A DNA stretch of 64,000 nucleotides from Oreohelix idahoensis (taxonomy: Eukaryota > Mollusca > Gastropoda > Stylommatophora > Oreohelicidae). The notes under the pieces were generated by a model. That model did not search any database. It had not been told where the DNA came from and worked only from the letters and a program-made list of their open reading frames with translations. Position numbers and translations under genes: made by a program. Numbering within the stretch: position 1 is the first letter of the stretch; every line of letters begins with the position of its first letter. The stretch covers positions 372,001-436,000 of the forward strand of contig JAMPIV010009910.1 in assembly GCA_024509875.1 (NCBI GenBank), given 5' to 3'. Positions 24,846 to 36,392 of the stretch are shown in pieces.

Positions 24846-26060
24846 AAGAATGGTATACTAGTACGTATGGTACACACTCAGACAAATCTATGCACTCTCA
24901 AATTCTTGTGCCCAAAAGTATGAGAGCCTTAATTCTTCAACATGCACACGATTCTCAGTGTGCTGGGCACATGGGTTTTTCTCGCACTAAGTCGAGAGTT
25001 CTAGCGGCTTTCTTTTGGCCATTCGTAAACAAAGACATACGAATTTATTGCCGATCTTGTAAGATTTGTCAAGAAGTCAAATCTAGAGGTCCACGACATG
25101 CTGCACCTATCCAGGCTGCAGACATTCCCATTCGACCATTCCAGAAGATGGCAATAGATATTATTGGCCCTTTTAAGATTAAGTCAGCCAGAGGACATCA
25201 ATTCATCCTAACATGCGTCGACATGTGCACACGTTGGCCAGAGGCTATACCTCTAAAGAGCATATCTACTGCCGATATCGCAGACGCTTTTGGCTAATAT
25301 TTTCTCGTTTGGGTTTTCCCAGAGAAATATTGTCAGACCATGGTACTCAATTGATATCAGACAATATGTCGCAGGTGATGTCTATCCTAGATATTAATAG
25401 GTCTCTCAGTAGTATTTATCACCCAATGTCTAATGGGTTAGTTGAACGTCTTAATAGAACACTTAAGAACTTACTTGGCAAGATTATTGAGGATCATCCT
25501 CAGGATTGGGACAGGGTTTTACCCGCGGCTCTCTTTGCCGATAGAGAGGTCCCCAACGAGCATACAGGGTTTTCTCCCTTTCAACTAGTTTTTGGCGCGC
25601 AACCGCGCGGTCCTATGTCCTTGCTACACGATTTGATAACTGCCGATAATATTGACAATGACACTCAATCTTCATATGAGTATGTCATTGCTCTCAGGCA
25701 TAAGATTATCGAAGCATGCAAGTTAGCGACTTCATCCTCCGAATTTGCCAAAGAAAAGGCGAGGCAATTCGCTAATAAGAAGAGACGCCTACGTCAACTT
25801 TGTCCTGGAGACAAAGCGTTTGTCTTACTTCCTTCGAGGGAGAACAGACTTCTCATTGCATGGAAAGGTCCATATAGAATAGTCTCAAAAATTTCCGATG
25901 TCGACTATGTTGTCGATATTGATGGAAGGCATAAAACCTTCCATATAAATATGCTTACGGAATTTATTGAACGACCAGACTATTTTCAGCCTATTTTCCA
26001 GGCGACGGACGATTCTCCAGTCCAACACGGTCATATCTCATCCTTGTCGGTTATACAGGA
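24846..26060 (+). pseudogene. element B integrase, frame-shifted
   Basis: HHCC zinc domain (HAHDSQCAGHMG…CRSCKICQ), then the DDE core: Asp in MAIDIIGP (25157), Asp in LSDHGTQL, Glu in NGLVERLNRT. A GPY/F-type module (WKGPYRIVSKI…HINML) follows. A frameshift near 25295 separates the first Asp from the other two. It lies between protease and RT, as in element D. Confidence 0.88.
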
Positions 26061-27533
26061 GGAGGAAACTACGTTTTCAGATGTTAATCTACCTCTTCCT
26101 ATGATTCCACTCAATTCTACGGAATCATGGAGAAACGTTTCGGTTTCTTCTAATTTGTCTTTTGAGGAACAGCGTCAAGTATCTTCTTTGCTTCAATCAT
26201 TTCAGGATGTCCTTACCGACATTCCTGGACACACACATATTATCAAACATGACATTATACTTACTGATCATAATCCGATCAGAGTAAGACCATATCCTAT
26301 CCCTATTCATTTCCAAGCGCAAGTCGAGAAAGAATTGGATGAAATGATACAATTGAAAATAATTGAACCATCCACTTCAGCATACTCTTCGTCCATGGTT
26401 ATTGTTCGAAAGAAAAACATACGTCTTTGCGTCGATTATCGCAAATTGAACCAAGTTACGAAGTTCGATGCTGAACCTATGCCTTTATTGGAAGATCTAC
26501 TTACTAGACTTTCTAAATCGCGATTCTTTACTAAACTTGACTTGTCGAAAGGCTATTGGCAAGTTCCGTTAACTGAACGCGCCAAACCTTTCACTGCTTT
26601 CTCAACATCTAGGGGTTTGTATCAATGGAATTTTATGCCTTTCGGGCTGATGAACGCCCCTGCTACTTTCGTACGCATGATGCGTCGAATTCTCTCATAT
26701 CGTACAGATGCCATAGCATACTTAGACGACATCTGTCTTTTCAACGAAACTTGGGAAGAACACTATTCGGGTTTAAATGAGTTACTGTCTACTCTACGCG
26801 AGCATAATTTGACTGCAAAACCCTCTAAAGCCTTTGTTGGGTTTAGTGAAATTTCTTTCCTAGGTCATCGTGTTGGTCATGGTCTATTGAAGACAGAGGA
26901 CCAAAACATTTCTAAGATATTAAATATCTCCGTTCCTAAAACAAATAGCAAGTGCGTAGTCTCTTGGGATTAATACAATTCTACGGAAGATTCATTAAGA
27001 ATCTGTCCTCCATTATGGCACCTCTTTCAACTTTATTGAAAAAAGGTTCTCCTAATATGGTGCGATGGTCCCAAGAATGCCAATCTTCATTGGATCAGGT
27101 TAAGAATTTGTTCTCATCTCCTCCTATCTTACGACTACCATCGATTGATAAGACTTTTGTCCTTCGTAGTGATGCCTCTTCCACTGGGATCGGGGCGGCT
27201 CTTACGCAGGAGTATTTAGGAAATCTGCATCCTGTGATGTATATCTCTAGGAAATTGAATGCAGCAGAAAGGAACTATTCGGTTCTAGACCGTGAATTGT
27301 TAGCTATGGTCTGGGCCATTCTTAAGCTACAAAGATTCCTTCTAGGCGCTCATTTCATTATGGAAACCGACCAAAAAGCTCTTACAGCTATGCAGAACAA
27401 GGATTTGAAGAGCTCGAGATCTACTCGATATGCTATTGCTCTTCAACCTTTTCATTTCACGGTGTGGACTATCCGTGGTTCGGATAATGTGATGGCGGAC
27501 ATACTGTCTAGATGCCCACATGATTCCACTTAA
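26061..27533 (+). pseudogene. element B reverse transcriptase and RNaseH
   Basis: RT motifs: IRLCVDYRKLN, FFTKLDLSKGYWQVPL, FMPFGLMNAPATF and the catalytic YLDDICLF (about 26719). A frameshift at about 26950 precedes the connection (LLGLIQFYGRF). RNaseH then reads LRSDASSTGIGAAL…YISRKLNAAERNYSVLDRELLA…ETDQKAL and ends at 27533 with MADILSRCP. RNaseH is the last domain. Confidence 0.9.
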
Positions 27534-27639
27534 GTCTTGTGTCCTAGATTTCATGATACATTTCCAGACTCATGTCTGTTCATAATATACATTAACACAT
27601 TTGTTTCACCTTAGATTAGTAAATTGATTGTTTTCTTTC

Positions 27640-27890
27640 TCTATTACTCATCATCTCATCTCAGCCCGTAACCCGTCATGGGTCGTAGGGGTGCCATGGT
27701 GGAAGCATCAGCAGACAGGGTCCTCCACTGCTCTCTATCCTCAGCAATGCGTACAAGTGTGGAAAAACCGTGTCCTGCCCATTCTTTGATGTTATCAGCC
27801 CAGGATTTTCTCTGCCTTCCTCTTCTCCGTTTACCTTCGACTGTTCCCTGAAGGATCGTTTTCGAAAGGGAGTCATGACGAGTTACATTA
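27640..27890 (-). pseudogene. LINE 3'-end fragment in element B 3' UTR
   Basis: The minus-strand reading contains GTVEGKRRRGRQRKSWADNI and EDREQWRTL, the C-terminal block of LINE RT proteins. It ends in a TCA-rich tail at about 27645-27662. Possible short duplication ATTACT on both sides. 5'-truncated. Confidence 0.7.
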
Positions 27891-28536
27891 TTACTATTAC
27901 TATCTTTGATGTAATGTGGAAGGTTACGGTTAACATAAAATAAAGGTCAAAAATAAGAAAAGGAAAAATGTTAAAATGGCCACATATGATACTTAAATAA
28001 TTTTGTAATGACTATAGTGCATTATAGCATGTTACTAATTGTGTCATTTATATTGTTCTCAGTGCAAACTAGTACCAAGTACAGAGCGCTTGTGAGAACC
28101 ATGATGATGCCATACCTTACATTTGTTCGAGAGATTGCAGCACTTATTTGTATATAATATACTTCTATTGTTAGATAATGTGTAAGGAATTTAACAAATT
28201 TGGTAATGTCCATCCATTACATATATTAATGGTATAACATTGTAATTTGTATATTGATATGACTTCTTGAGATAGATTGTCATTTGTCATTGCTATGATT
28301 ATAGTATTGCATAATTGTTTGATAGTTATGTAATTTTTGTTAGTATCGCCAGCAACTGAGGTTTCTTTGATAGTACCTGCCCGAAGATATTTTCTATTAT
28401 TTGGTGAGATGATTTGATTCTCTCCGGTTGATTCTTTCATTGGCGCATTATTCATGTGTCATGAGCTTGTGGTATCTTGCTCATTGATGTATTTTTTTTT
28501 AAATGGGTCATTTTTTTATACGGGGGTGCGGTAGTC
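27891..28536 (+). other. element B 3' untranslated region
   Basis: AT-rich, no coding signature. It ends with a T run and GGGGGTGCGG before the 3' LTR, a poor polypurine tract. Confidence 0.55.
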
Positions 28537-29858
28537 TGTTGCTGTCGTTTTTGACGGAGTCATAATAGGTAAATCTATTTAATACTTTTGTTGTAAAGCT
28601 TTGTTGGTTAAAGTTGGATAATTGGGTATTAACTTCTATGACAGGTTGTTTAAGGGTTATCTTCTCTTTCTATCAATCATTGTCGTTGATCTGTCTTAAC
28701 GATGCTCAGTTTTATGCTGTCTCGGCATGCGCAAGTTCTGGGCGCGAACTGAGGAAACTTCCGTCAGGGAGGTTGTGTTTTTGGGCTGTCGGACATGATG
28801 TCCGTTGTGATTTTCTCTATATCATCGTGGGGATTGGAAAGTTTTCGATATGACTGAAATGTCAATGTTTTCCCCAGTGATTCTTTGTTCGTCAAGAGTG
28901 ACGACATTTATTTAAGTGTGTATCCGGAAGATTCTGTAAAAGGTACAGAGATATTTTTATTAATATGCCTTTGGTTGCAGAACATTTGACATTACCTATC
29001 TGCGAGTGAAGCTCACAGATCTTGAGAGACATAATTCCTTCTTTGCTTCTTGTTCTAGCCAAATGAGACTGTGTTTTCGATTGAACAGAAGCCTAATGAT
29101 GATGATAAATTATTGTGGACGCCGCAGGTTGGCGGTATATATGTTTAGCATGGCTTGATCGTACCTGCTAACAAAGGATACACAGCTGTCTACATATTGA
29201 GGCCCTGTATTACGGCCAATATTTTTCAGCAAGAGGAAATATATCTGGCGGGCTATGCCAGTTGAATAACAGCCTTATGTATTATTGCTACGCAATTTAG
29301 GAGCTCGTTTGTTGGACGACAGAGCTAATTAAGTACCTGACGCGCTGAGTCAATGGTACGGGAGCTACATTATAAACTGTAACATTAGGACAGATGATGT
29401 TTGGGTATGTCCTAGTTGATGTATGATGCAAGCCTTTGATTACCAGACATTTAACAGTCATTCATTATTTATGTGAAGTCCTTGATCTTGTCAATTTGAC
29501 TGCCCTGTTGATGCTACTGTCAGTTTCGTAAATAAATGTTTGAAACGTGCCATCAGTCTTCAATTCATCATTGACTACTGCATGCGAGTGTATGGGTGCC
29601 TTATTGACTTTACTAAGAGCTTCAAGCATTCGCGTTCTCGTCTACACCCACACTCAGCACATCATAATACCAGTACCACACATCTACAACATGTACGCTG
29701 TTTTGTGTGAGTGATCATAGTACCCCTGGCAGTGCCTCACGCTGGTGGCCGTTACATTTCTGGTGACCTACATCAACACCGCAACATTACACAGTCCAGG
29801 TGATAAACGACACGTTCACTCTAACAGCTTTCACTTCACGCATAAACAGTACGTTACA
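28537..29858 (+). repeat. element B 3' LTR
   Basis: 1322 bp, TGTTGC…GTTACA, nearly identical to 18865-20201. Confidence 0.93.
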
Positions 29859-29863
29859 ACCAG

Positions 29864-30249
29864 CCATATGGAATCTCTGCTAGCCAGAGGACAACAGTTT
29901 GGTTGATCTTCTGTTGAAGCTATACATCGTTGGTTACTATCTTAACAAAATAAAGCAAATAAACAAAGAATTTGATTCCTTTTGAAACATATGTAGAATA
30001 AACTCCTTTGAAATCGTTTAATATATTCTTCTGTATGTTTTTTTTTATTCTGTAATACAGTCTATATCTTTGTTTCCCAAAGTTATCATAATGGTGTACC
30101 CATTATGAGAGTTTAAGTTTCCGACGTACCTCTCTCTTATATAAAAATTTAATGAACTACACTACAGAATGCAGCTCTAGAAAGGTATGATAAAGTATAA
30201 TAAAAAATGATGCCGTGTCCCGCTTTAACCGCTTTCGCATATCTTTCAG
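29864..30249. other. FReD intron 2 remnant, unassigned
   Basis: Original intron sequence downstream of element B. Nothing recognisable. Confidence 0.35.
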
Positions 30250-30416
30250 GCAGGGTTGTGGAGTCGGCCCCAAAAAATGTCCGACTCTGATTCCTGAAAT
30301 TTTATAAGTCCTACTCTTGACTCCGACTTCAGTCATGTGGCATAAAATTCGGAGTCTTGGCATTTTTTTTTCAGACTCAACTAAAAACGACCGACTCCAC
30401 GACTCCGACTACACTG
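30250..30416. mobile_element. hAT-like MITE (GTGGAGTCGG type), diverged
   Basis: Begins CAGGGTTGTGGAGTCGG; the other end contains CCGACTCCACGACTCCG and ends CACTG. This arrangement is typical of a widespread hAT-derived miniature element. No clear 8-bp duplication. It lies 110 bp before FReD exon c. Confidence 0.6.
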
Positions 30417-30526
30417 CCTCGCTTTCGTACAACATTTTGGGAACCACTAATCTATATTTTGAAAGGTTTGATCCGCACAGTACTTCGTGATATTCATGTA
30501 TTCATCAATATTATTTTATACTTCAG

Positions 30527-30685
30527 GGTTCAAGAACATCAAGCGTGTCCTGCCGGAAGGAAAATACCAGCTACGTGTGGACATAACTGACCACAATGGC
30601 GTCAACTACACTAGAATATATCCAGAATTTAATCTAGGACCGTCTGACGGATACAAACTTACAGCCAATGGATATAATGACGGAG
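30527..30685 (+). CDS. FReD protein, exon c
   Basis: Acceptor TTATACTTCAG. Two bases complete the glycine begun in exon b, then FKNIKRVLPEGKYQLRVDIT…GVNYTRIYPEFNLGPSDGYK…GYNDG and one base before GTATTT. This is the central FReD block (WLG-x-NI…L-Y-LRVDL-D--G…A-Y--F-V--…Y-L---GY). Incoming phase 1, outgoing phase 1. It contributes 52 residues plus two split glycines. Confidence 0.93.
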
Positions 30686-30689
30686 GTAT

Positions 30690-30785
30690 TTTTTTTAAAA
30701 TAAAGTTTTGCCTCGTTTTGGCGAGGCGCGTCACGTTCAACCTAGTCGGTTATATTAGGACGCATGTTCAAATATAAAAGAGTCT
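30690..30785 (+). repeat. short dispersed repeat, copy 2
   Basis: Direct match to the reverse complement of 18590-18690. It starts five bases after FReD exon c, so it overlaps the beginning of the intron. Confidence 0.6.
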
Positions 30786-31099
30786 TAGGTCTAAGTATCC
30801 ATTAAAGGAAAAACGGAGGTAAGTTGATTATCTGAATGTTAAGTTCAAGAAAACATGACGGTCTGGAGAACGAACGAACGAACGATATTTTCAAAGGGTT
30901 GAGAATTGGGCACACAAGCCCGTCTGACATTCTGCCCTTCCTTTTTCTCACCTTTCATACTGAATTCAGTTATTCTCATATGCATTTTACATATCAATTT
31001 CAAGGATTTCAACGTTGTAAAGTAAAATAATAATATAGCACACTCATTTTAACATTAATTGCTTATAAGAGAGGGGGGCAAATGTATTATAATTAGTCA

Positions 31100-31275
31100 G
31101 ATCAATCAGCTGCCCTCTTCACGTCGAAAGTCGGCTGCCTGGGTTCGAGTCCTGGGTAAGCCACTCACGTCTGTTGTTTTTCTGTTGTCTAGTTTTCTAC
31201 TTCTTTGTTTCTTACTAGTGCCTGAAAACATACCTTTATGTTTGTCTAATATTTATTTACTGCCATGGATCTACC
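31100..31275 (+). mobile_element. tRNA-derived SINE, family of the 39-kb palindrome
   Basis: B-box-like GGGTTCGAGTCCTGG followed by GTAAGCCACTCACGTCTGTT and the tail block CATACCTTTATGTTTGTCTA, all shared with both arms of the inverted dimer at 39025-39661. The 5' end of the tRNA head is diverged. Confidence 0.8.
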
Positions 31276-31449
31276 ATGTGTTCTGTCTTTTGTCTTGATG
31301 ATAAACTCTGATAGACTCTTTGCTGTCCATCTCAAGATGTTATCTTCCCAGTTTTAGCGCTTCCTCGCCTCTTGCACGTTTTCTTTCCTCTTCCTACCAT
31401 TTTGGTTTTCAGCAAGGCGTGTTTGTTGTTGTTATTATTGTTAATATAT

Positions 31450-31705
31450 GACTATTTGGCGTCCGATGGGCTAAGCTGTTAGAGCGCTTCTCTATCGCGG
31501 CAAAGTTACAGGGTTACAGAATCAAAACCTGCTAGCTTCACGCTCTTGTACACCCAGCTGTAAATGGGTACCTGACTCTGCACTTGAGTTAGGGAAAGCT
31601 AAGGCAGCGAGGAAGTGAACTGGTCACCCCACCTCGTAAACCTGGACCTAGTATAGTGAAGTCTCTAATGCTTCGCTCCTCTACGGCAAAATCTGATATG
31701 GGACC
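31450..31705 (+). mobile_element. tRNA-derived SINE, CAGCTGTAAATGGGTACC core type
   Basis: tRNA-like head (TGGGCTAAGCTGTTAGAGCG … GGGTTACAGAATC), a central core CACCCAGCTGTAAATGGGTA shared with the SINE at 50995-51350, then a 3' module (GAACTGGTCACC … GATATGGGACCACC) shared with 3005-3135. Confidence 0.75.
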
Positions 31706-31718
31706 ACCTTAATATTTT

Positions 31719-31945
31719 TTATAACTTTTGTTTTATCTGTCTACCTTTGATCTCTTTCATTAATTCTCTTTTAATTCCTAGGTTTTCTAGGACCTCTTTA
31801 TTTGTTGTCTTCTCTTGCAGTGAGATGTGCCCCATTATTCCATGTATCCACATTTCAGGGGCCTCAATTTTTTTTTCTAACTGCTTGTTCATTGTCCATG
31901 TTTCTACACCATACAGTACTGAAGAGTATATATGTAACATTTGAT
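31719..31945 (-). pseudogene. LINE fragment (same family as 35134-35740)
   Basis: The minus-strand frame reads YSSVLYGVETWTMNKQLEKK…NKEVLENLGIKRELM, closely matching the plus-strand LINE at 35134 (LYGAETWTMNKHLEE…NKEVLENLGMKRELM). Both ends are missing. Confidence 0.8.
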
Positions 31946-31995
31946 TACTGTAATTTTTTATTTATTTATGGGTTATTTAATTGAAAGTGTGTGTA

Positions 31996-32165
<170 letters not shown>

Positions 32166-32235
32166 TAAGCAGAAAAATAAGAGGGCATATTTTCAATGAC
32201 CAAACAGTGAATTCAAAATCTTCACACCTTTGCAG

Positions 32236-32293
32236 GTCATGGACTGTCTTTCAGTTCGGGTGCTGACTTTTCAACATTTGACCACGGTCCTCA
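32236..32293 (+). CDS. FReD protein, exon d (short)
   Basis: A 58-bp exon too short to show as an open frame of its own. Acceptor CACCTTTGCAG, donor GTGAGT. It reads GHGLSFSSGADFSTFDHGP and ends with two bases of a Gln codon completed by exon e. It fills the expected FReD segment D-LxYHNGxxFST-D, and the phases (in 1, out 2) fit both neighbours exactly. The usual calcium-binding D-x-D-N-D is replaced by DHGPQ, so the calcium site appears lost. Confidence 0.88.
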
Positions 32294-32321
32294 GTGAGTT
32301 ACATGTCGCGTACATCTTCGT

Positions 32322-33001
32322 CTGTTTAAATGCCGTTATGTCTGTCTTGTATACCAAATCAATGTTCCACTCAGTTTAAATAACGTTATGTTTTTCTAGT
32401 GTACCAGTTCAGTGTTCCACTCAGTTTAAATAACGTTATGTTTGTCTAGTGTACCAGTTCAGTGTTCCTCTCAGTTTAAATAACGTTATGTTTGTCTAGT
32501 GTACCAGTTCAGTGTTCCACTCAGTTTAAATAACGTTATGTTTGTCTAGTGTACCAGTTCAGTGTTCCACTCAGTTTAAATAACGTTATGTTTGTCTAGT
32601 GTACCAGTTCAGTGTTCCTCTCAGTTTAAATAACGTTATGTTTGTCTAGTGTACCAGTTCAGTGTTCCACTCAGTTTAAATAACGTTATGTTTGTCTAGT
32701 GTACCAGTTCAGTGTTCCTCTCAGTTTAAATAACGTTTTGTTTGTCTAGTGTACCAGTTCAGTGTTCCACTCAGTTTAAATAACGTTATGTTTGTCTAGT
32801 GTACCAGTTCAGTGTTCCACTCAGTTTAAATAACGTTATGTTTGTCTAGTGTACCAGTTCAGTGTTCCACTCAGTTTAAATAACGTTATGTTTGTCTAGT
32901 GTACCAGTTCAGTGTTCCACTCAGTTTAAATAACGTTATGTTTGTCTAGTGTACCAGTTCAGTGTTCCTCTCAGTTTAAATAACGTTTTGTTGGTCTAGT
33001 A
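32322..33001. repeat. 50-bp minisatellite, block 1
   Basis: About 13 nearly identical 50-bp units containing TTTAAATAACGTTATG, TTTGTCTAGTG, TACCAGTTCAG and TGTTCCACTCAG. Direct repeats without unique spacers. Lies in FReD intron 4, beginning about 28 bp after exon d. Confidence 0.95.
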
Positions 33002-33162
33002 CAGTGGCTCTCAACGTGGGTCGTGCCATATTTCGAGGGGGCCACAGTAAGATGGTAAAGTACCCTTTTCCAGCTAACAGGGACTATCGGGGAAGGGGGG
33101 GGGGGGGATAAATGAGACTCAAAAGGGGGGGGGGGTGAGCAAAATTAGGTTAAGAACCCCTG
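33002..33162. mobile_element. hAT-type MITE inside the minisatellite
   Basis: 161 bp beginning CAGTGGCTCTCAAC and ending GTTAAGAACCCCTG (imperfect inverted repeats), flanked by a perfect 8-bp duplication GTCTAGTA (32994-33001 and 33163-33170). It contains two poly-G runs. Confidence 0.9.
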
Positions 33163-33284
33163 GTCTAGTACACCTGCTTAATGTTCTACTCAGTTTAAAT
33201 AGCGTTATTTTTGTCTAGTATACCAGCACAGTGTTACATTAGTTTGTCTAGCATATTAGATCAGTGTTCTACTCAGTTTATGTA
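33163..33284. repeat. 50-bp minisatellite, block 2 (diverged)
   Basis: About two and a half variant units between the MITE and a LINE. Confidence 0.75.
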
Positions 33285-34715
33285 GTATTCTTCTTCTTTG
33301 ATCCTTAGCCGCCGACCGTCAAAGCAGTCAGTGGCCATCACGCCTAGTGGCGTCTTGTAGGGCAACAACAAATTGATTCCACTTTGCTCGGTCGGCGGCC
33401 AGTGCCCCAACTCTGGTTCATTCCCTGCATCTCAGCCTCCACAGTCCTCCGCCAGGTTGTTTTTGGTCGGCCTCTCTTTCGTTTTCCTTCAGGGGTCCAA
33501 AGCATAGCTGTTCTTGTGATGGCATCGGGGTCTCTTCTGAGGACATGGCCAACCCAGCTCCAGCGTCTGCCAGCTATGATGGTGTGCATGTCCTCTTGCC
33601 TGCTCCGAGTAAGCAGATCTTGGTTGGTGATGGTATTCGGCCAAAAGATTCGGTGAATTTTTCTTAGGCATGTTGTGTGAAAAGAGGACAATTTCGACAT
33701 TTCCTTCTCTGTAACTCTCCAGCATTCCGCACCATAGAGAAGCACAGAAAGCACACAGCTCTGATATAATCTTAATTTTGTGCTTGTGCTGTATTGAGAG
33801 GACTTCCAGATGTTGTTTAGGCTAAAAAAGGCTGTTCTTGTCTTATTCATTCTGATGTTGATGTCTTTGCCTGCCCCGCCGTCTGGTGTTACTATGCATC
33901 CTAGGTATGTGAAGGTGTCTGTCTGTACCAGTTGCTGATTCCTTACTGATATGGGCTCAGGGTTGCTCACATTGAGTGTCATGACCTCTGACTTCTTTAA
34001 ATTGATGTTCAAGCCCACCTGCTGACTATACTTATTAAGTCTATCCGTTTTTTCCTGGATGTGTTGATATGAATGTGCTAGTAGTGCAATGTCATCTGCA
34101 TATTCCAGATCTTCCAATGTAAAAAATGTAGTCCATCTTATTCCTCTTGAACTGCCCTCTGTTGTCTGGCGCATCACCCAATCTATGACTGTTAAAAATA
34201 GAGTGGTTGATAAGGGGCATCCCTGTCGTACTCCTGTCTTCACTTCAAAGGTTAGGTTGCTCTGCCCAACACTACACGTAAAGTTGGCATAGAGGCTTTT
34301 TATGATTGACACTATGCAGCTTGGAATTCCATAAGCCCTCAGTATTTTCCATAAACTGTCCCTATGTATGCTGTCAAAAGCCTTTTCAAAATCAACGAAA
34401 TTAATGTACAGCTGTCTTTGCCATTCTGAGCACTGCTCTATAATGTTCCTGAGAGTGAATATATGATCTACACATCTTCTGTTCTTTCTAAATCCTGCTT
34501 GTTCTTTCCTCAGATTGTGGTCTACTGCTTTTGAAATTCTCTGTATAATTATCCTGCCTAGTATTTTGCTGGGAACTGAGAGAAGAGTGATTCCTCTCCA
34601 ATTATTGCAGTCTGCAAGATCTCCCTTCTTGGGCAATTTGACAATTATTTCTTTGTTCCACTCTGATGGTGTTGTCCCAGTTTCTAGACTTGTGCAAATA
34701 GTGGTTCTAATCAAT
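33285..34715 (-). mobile_element. LINE, 5'-truncated, inserted in the minisatellite
   Basis: Minus strand, with a GAA-type tail at 33285-33297. The minisatellite resumes at both sides (ACTCAGTTTATGTAGTAT on the left, ACTCAGTTTATCTAGTAT on the right), either a target duplication or repeat units. It codes for most of RT. Confidence 0.85.
33344..34710 (-). CDS. LINE reverse transcriptase, open but 5'-truncated
   Basis: An open frame of about 455 LINE-derived codons (the frame itself starts at 34756 in flanking satellite). Motifs: GTTPSEWNKEIIVKLPKKGD, WRGITLLSVPSKIL, QAGFRKNRRC, FVDFEKAFDSI, GVRQGCPLSTTLF, the catalytic LEYADDIALLA, TYLGCIV, and C-terminal SWVGHVLRRDPD and GRPKTTWRRTVE. No stop within RT. 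Endonuclease and N-terminal RT are lost, so it is not autonomous. Confidence 0.88.
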
Positions 34716-35133
34716 ATTCCACTCAGTTTATCTAGTATAACATTACAGTTTTCCACTCACTTTGTCTAGTTTACAGATCCCAACAAAGTGTTACCCTAAG
34801 TTAAAATGGCGTTATGTTCGTCTAATGTACCAACAAAGTGTTACCCTAAGTTAAAATGATGTTATGTTTGTCTAATGTACCAACAAAGTGTTACCCTATG
34901 TTAAAATGGCGTTATGTTTGTCTGATGTATCAATAAAGTGTTACCCTCAGTTAAAATGGCGTTATGTTTGTCTAATGTACCAACAAAGTGTTACCCTCGG
35001 TTTATTGGCGTTATGTTTGTCTATTATACCAACCCAATGTTCAGCTCAGTTTAAATATCGTTATTTGTGTCGAGTATACCAGCACAGTGTTCCACTCAGT
35101 TTAAATAGCATTATTTGTGTCTAGTATACCAGC
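34716..35133. repeat. 50-bp minisatellite, block 3 (variant units)
   Basis: Six to eight units of a diverged form containing CAACAAAGTGTTACCCTAAG and TTAAAATGGCGTTATGTTTG, grading back to the block-1 type at the end. Confidence 0.88.
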
Positions 35134-35740
35134 TAGTAAATCCTGGAACAAGTCAAGAGCTACGTATATCTTGGTCATATAATAACAGAAGATGGCAGAT
35201 GTGAAACAGAAATCAAGAAGAAAATAGGAATGGCCAAAGCTACATTCAACAACATGAAACATATACTGACATCCAAACAGTTATCTCACAAATTAAAACT
35301 GAGAATCATAAAGTGTTATATATATTCTGCATTTCTGTATGGTGCAGAAACATGGACGATGAATAAGCATTTGGAAGAAAGAATTGAGGCTCTTGAAATG
35401 TGGATATATAGAAGAATGGGGCGTATCTCATGGAAAAAGATGAAAACAAATAAGGAGGTCCTAGAAAATCTAGGTATGAAAAGAGAACTAATGAGGGAGG
35501 TCAAAGTTCGGCAGTTAAAATACTTTGGCCACATAAAAAGGCATAACACCTTGCAGAAGACCATAACAGAAGGGAGAGTTGAAGGCAAACGTGCAAGGGA
35601 CAACGCTATAAGTGGGAAGATAACATCAAGAGATGGACAGGAAAGAGTCTATCAGAGTGCACCACCAAGACAAGAGACAGAAGACGTTGGAGATCCATTA
35701 CAGCCAACCTTCGTTGTGGAGATGGCAACTGATGATGATG
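35134..35740 (+). mobile_element. LINE 3' fragment inserted in the minisatellite
   Basis: Flanked by a perfect 11-bp duplication AGTATACCAGC (35123-35133, 35741-35751), ending in a (GAT)n tail. The coding frame reads YLGHIITEDGRCETEIKKKI … LYGAETWTMNKHLEE … YFGHIKRHNTLQKTI. 5'-truncated after the RT catalytic motif. The frame shifts near the 3' end compared with the copy at 52871. Confidence 0.92.
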
Positions 35741-35862
35741 AGTATACCAGCACAGTGTTTCACTCAGTTTAAATAACGTTTTGCTTGCCTAGTATAGCGG
35801 CACAGTGTTCCACTCAGTTTAAATAGCGTTTTTTTTTTTGTCTAATATACCAACTTTGAAGA
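35741..35862. repeat. 50-bp minisatellite, block 4
   Basis: Two block-1-like units and a partial unit, with a poly-T run. This is the end of the array; FReD exon e starts about 230 bp later. Confidence 0.85.
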
Positions 35863-36088
35863 CCCACTCAGTCCCCTTTTTTTCTGAAACTGTTCTGCTT
35901 TCTTTGCATTTCTCGTCTTTATCTTTCGCTTCAACATTTTATTCCTTCTTTTTACATTTGACATTTTACAGCGCTGTTCATTTATACCCTGTGTCAAGTA
36001 CGTATCATGTCTGTCATTTAATTCCAGATTTATTTTGTAATGTACGACATGTCTATTACGACTTCACGAATCTTTATTTCCCTTGCAG

Positions 36089-36263
36089 GCCGCACTGCGC
36101 CATTCAAGATAATGGTGGATGGTGGTACGATAACTGTGCCTTCACGAACCTCAATGGTGAGTGGGGCCGTTCAGGGGAGTCAGGAGTTTCTTGGTTTGAG
36201 CTTCCAGACGGCAGAATACACGCTCTGAAGGCGACCGAGATGAAGTTCAAGAAAGCAGTCTAA
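36089..36263 (+). CDS. FReD protein, terminal exon e
   Basis: Acceptor TTTCCCTTGCAG. The first base completes Gln, then PHCAIQDNGGWWYDNCAFTN and LNGEWG…GVSWFELPDGRIHALKATEMKF, with stop TAA at 36261-36263. It carries the second conserved cysteine pair (C-x12-C around GGWWY) and the standard FReD ending (G-x-W…LK-TEMK). A longer open frame in another register (36040-36228) is not the real one. Confidence 0.93.
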
Positions 36264-36392
36264 CCCTAAAAGTTGACAATAGGGAATGTACGTGCATCAC
36301 AAATGAGCTATTGTACATTGGGTGCTTGACCACGTAGAACGTTGTTATCAATGCCGAAAAAAGAAACGTCTCTGATATAACAAATTATTAAA
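36264..36392 (+). other. probable FReD 3' UTR
   Basis: Follows the stop. A possible polyadenylation signal ATTAAA occurs near 36387. The transcript end cannot be fixed from sequence. Confidence 0.45.

Larger units (their letters stand above)
18865..29858 (+). mobile_element. LTR retrotransposon B (Gypsy family with PR-INT-RT-RNaseH order), decayed
   Basis: About 11 kb with near-identical 1.3-kb LTRs (18865-20201, 28537-29858) and the duplication ACCAG at 18860-18864 and 29859-29863. The coding region 21565-27533 is broken by several frameshifts and by an inserted LINE fragment, and a second LINE fragment lies in its 3' untranslated part. Protein motifs follow the same order as the intact element D. 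Fills much of FReD intron 2. Confidence 0.93.

Noticed and set aside
32322..33001. Regular 50-bp direct repeats resembling a CRISPR array
   Set aside because: Units are contiguous with no unique spacers, in a eukaryotic intron; it is a minisatellite.
36040..36228. 62-codon frame over FReD exon e
   Set aside because: Wrong register. The FReD cysteines and GGWWY motif are in another frame that matches exon d's phase.
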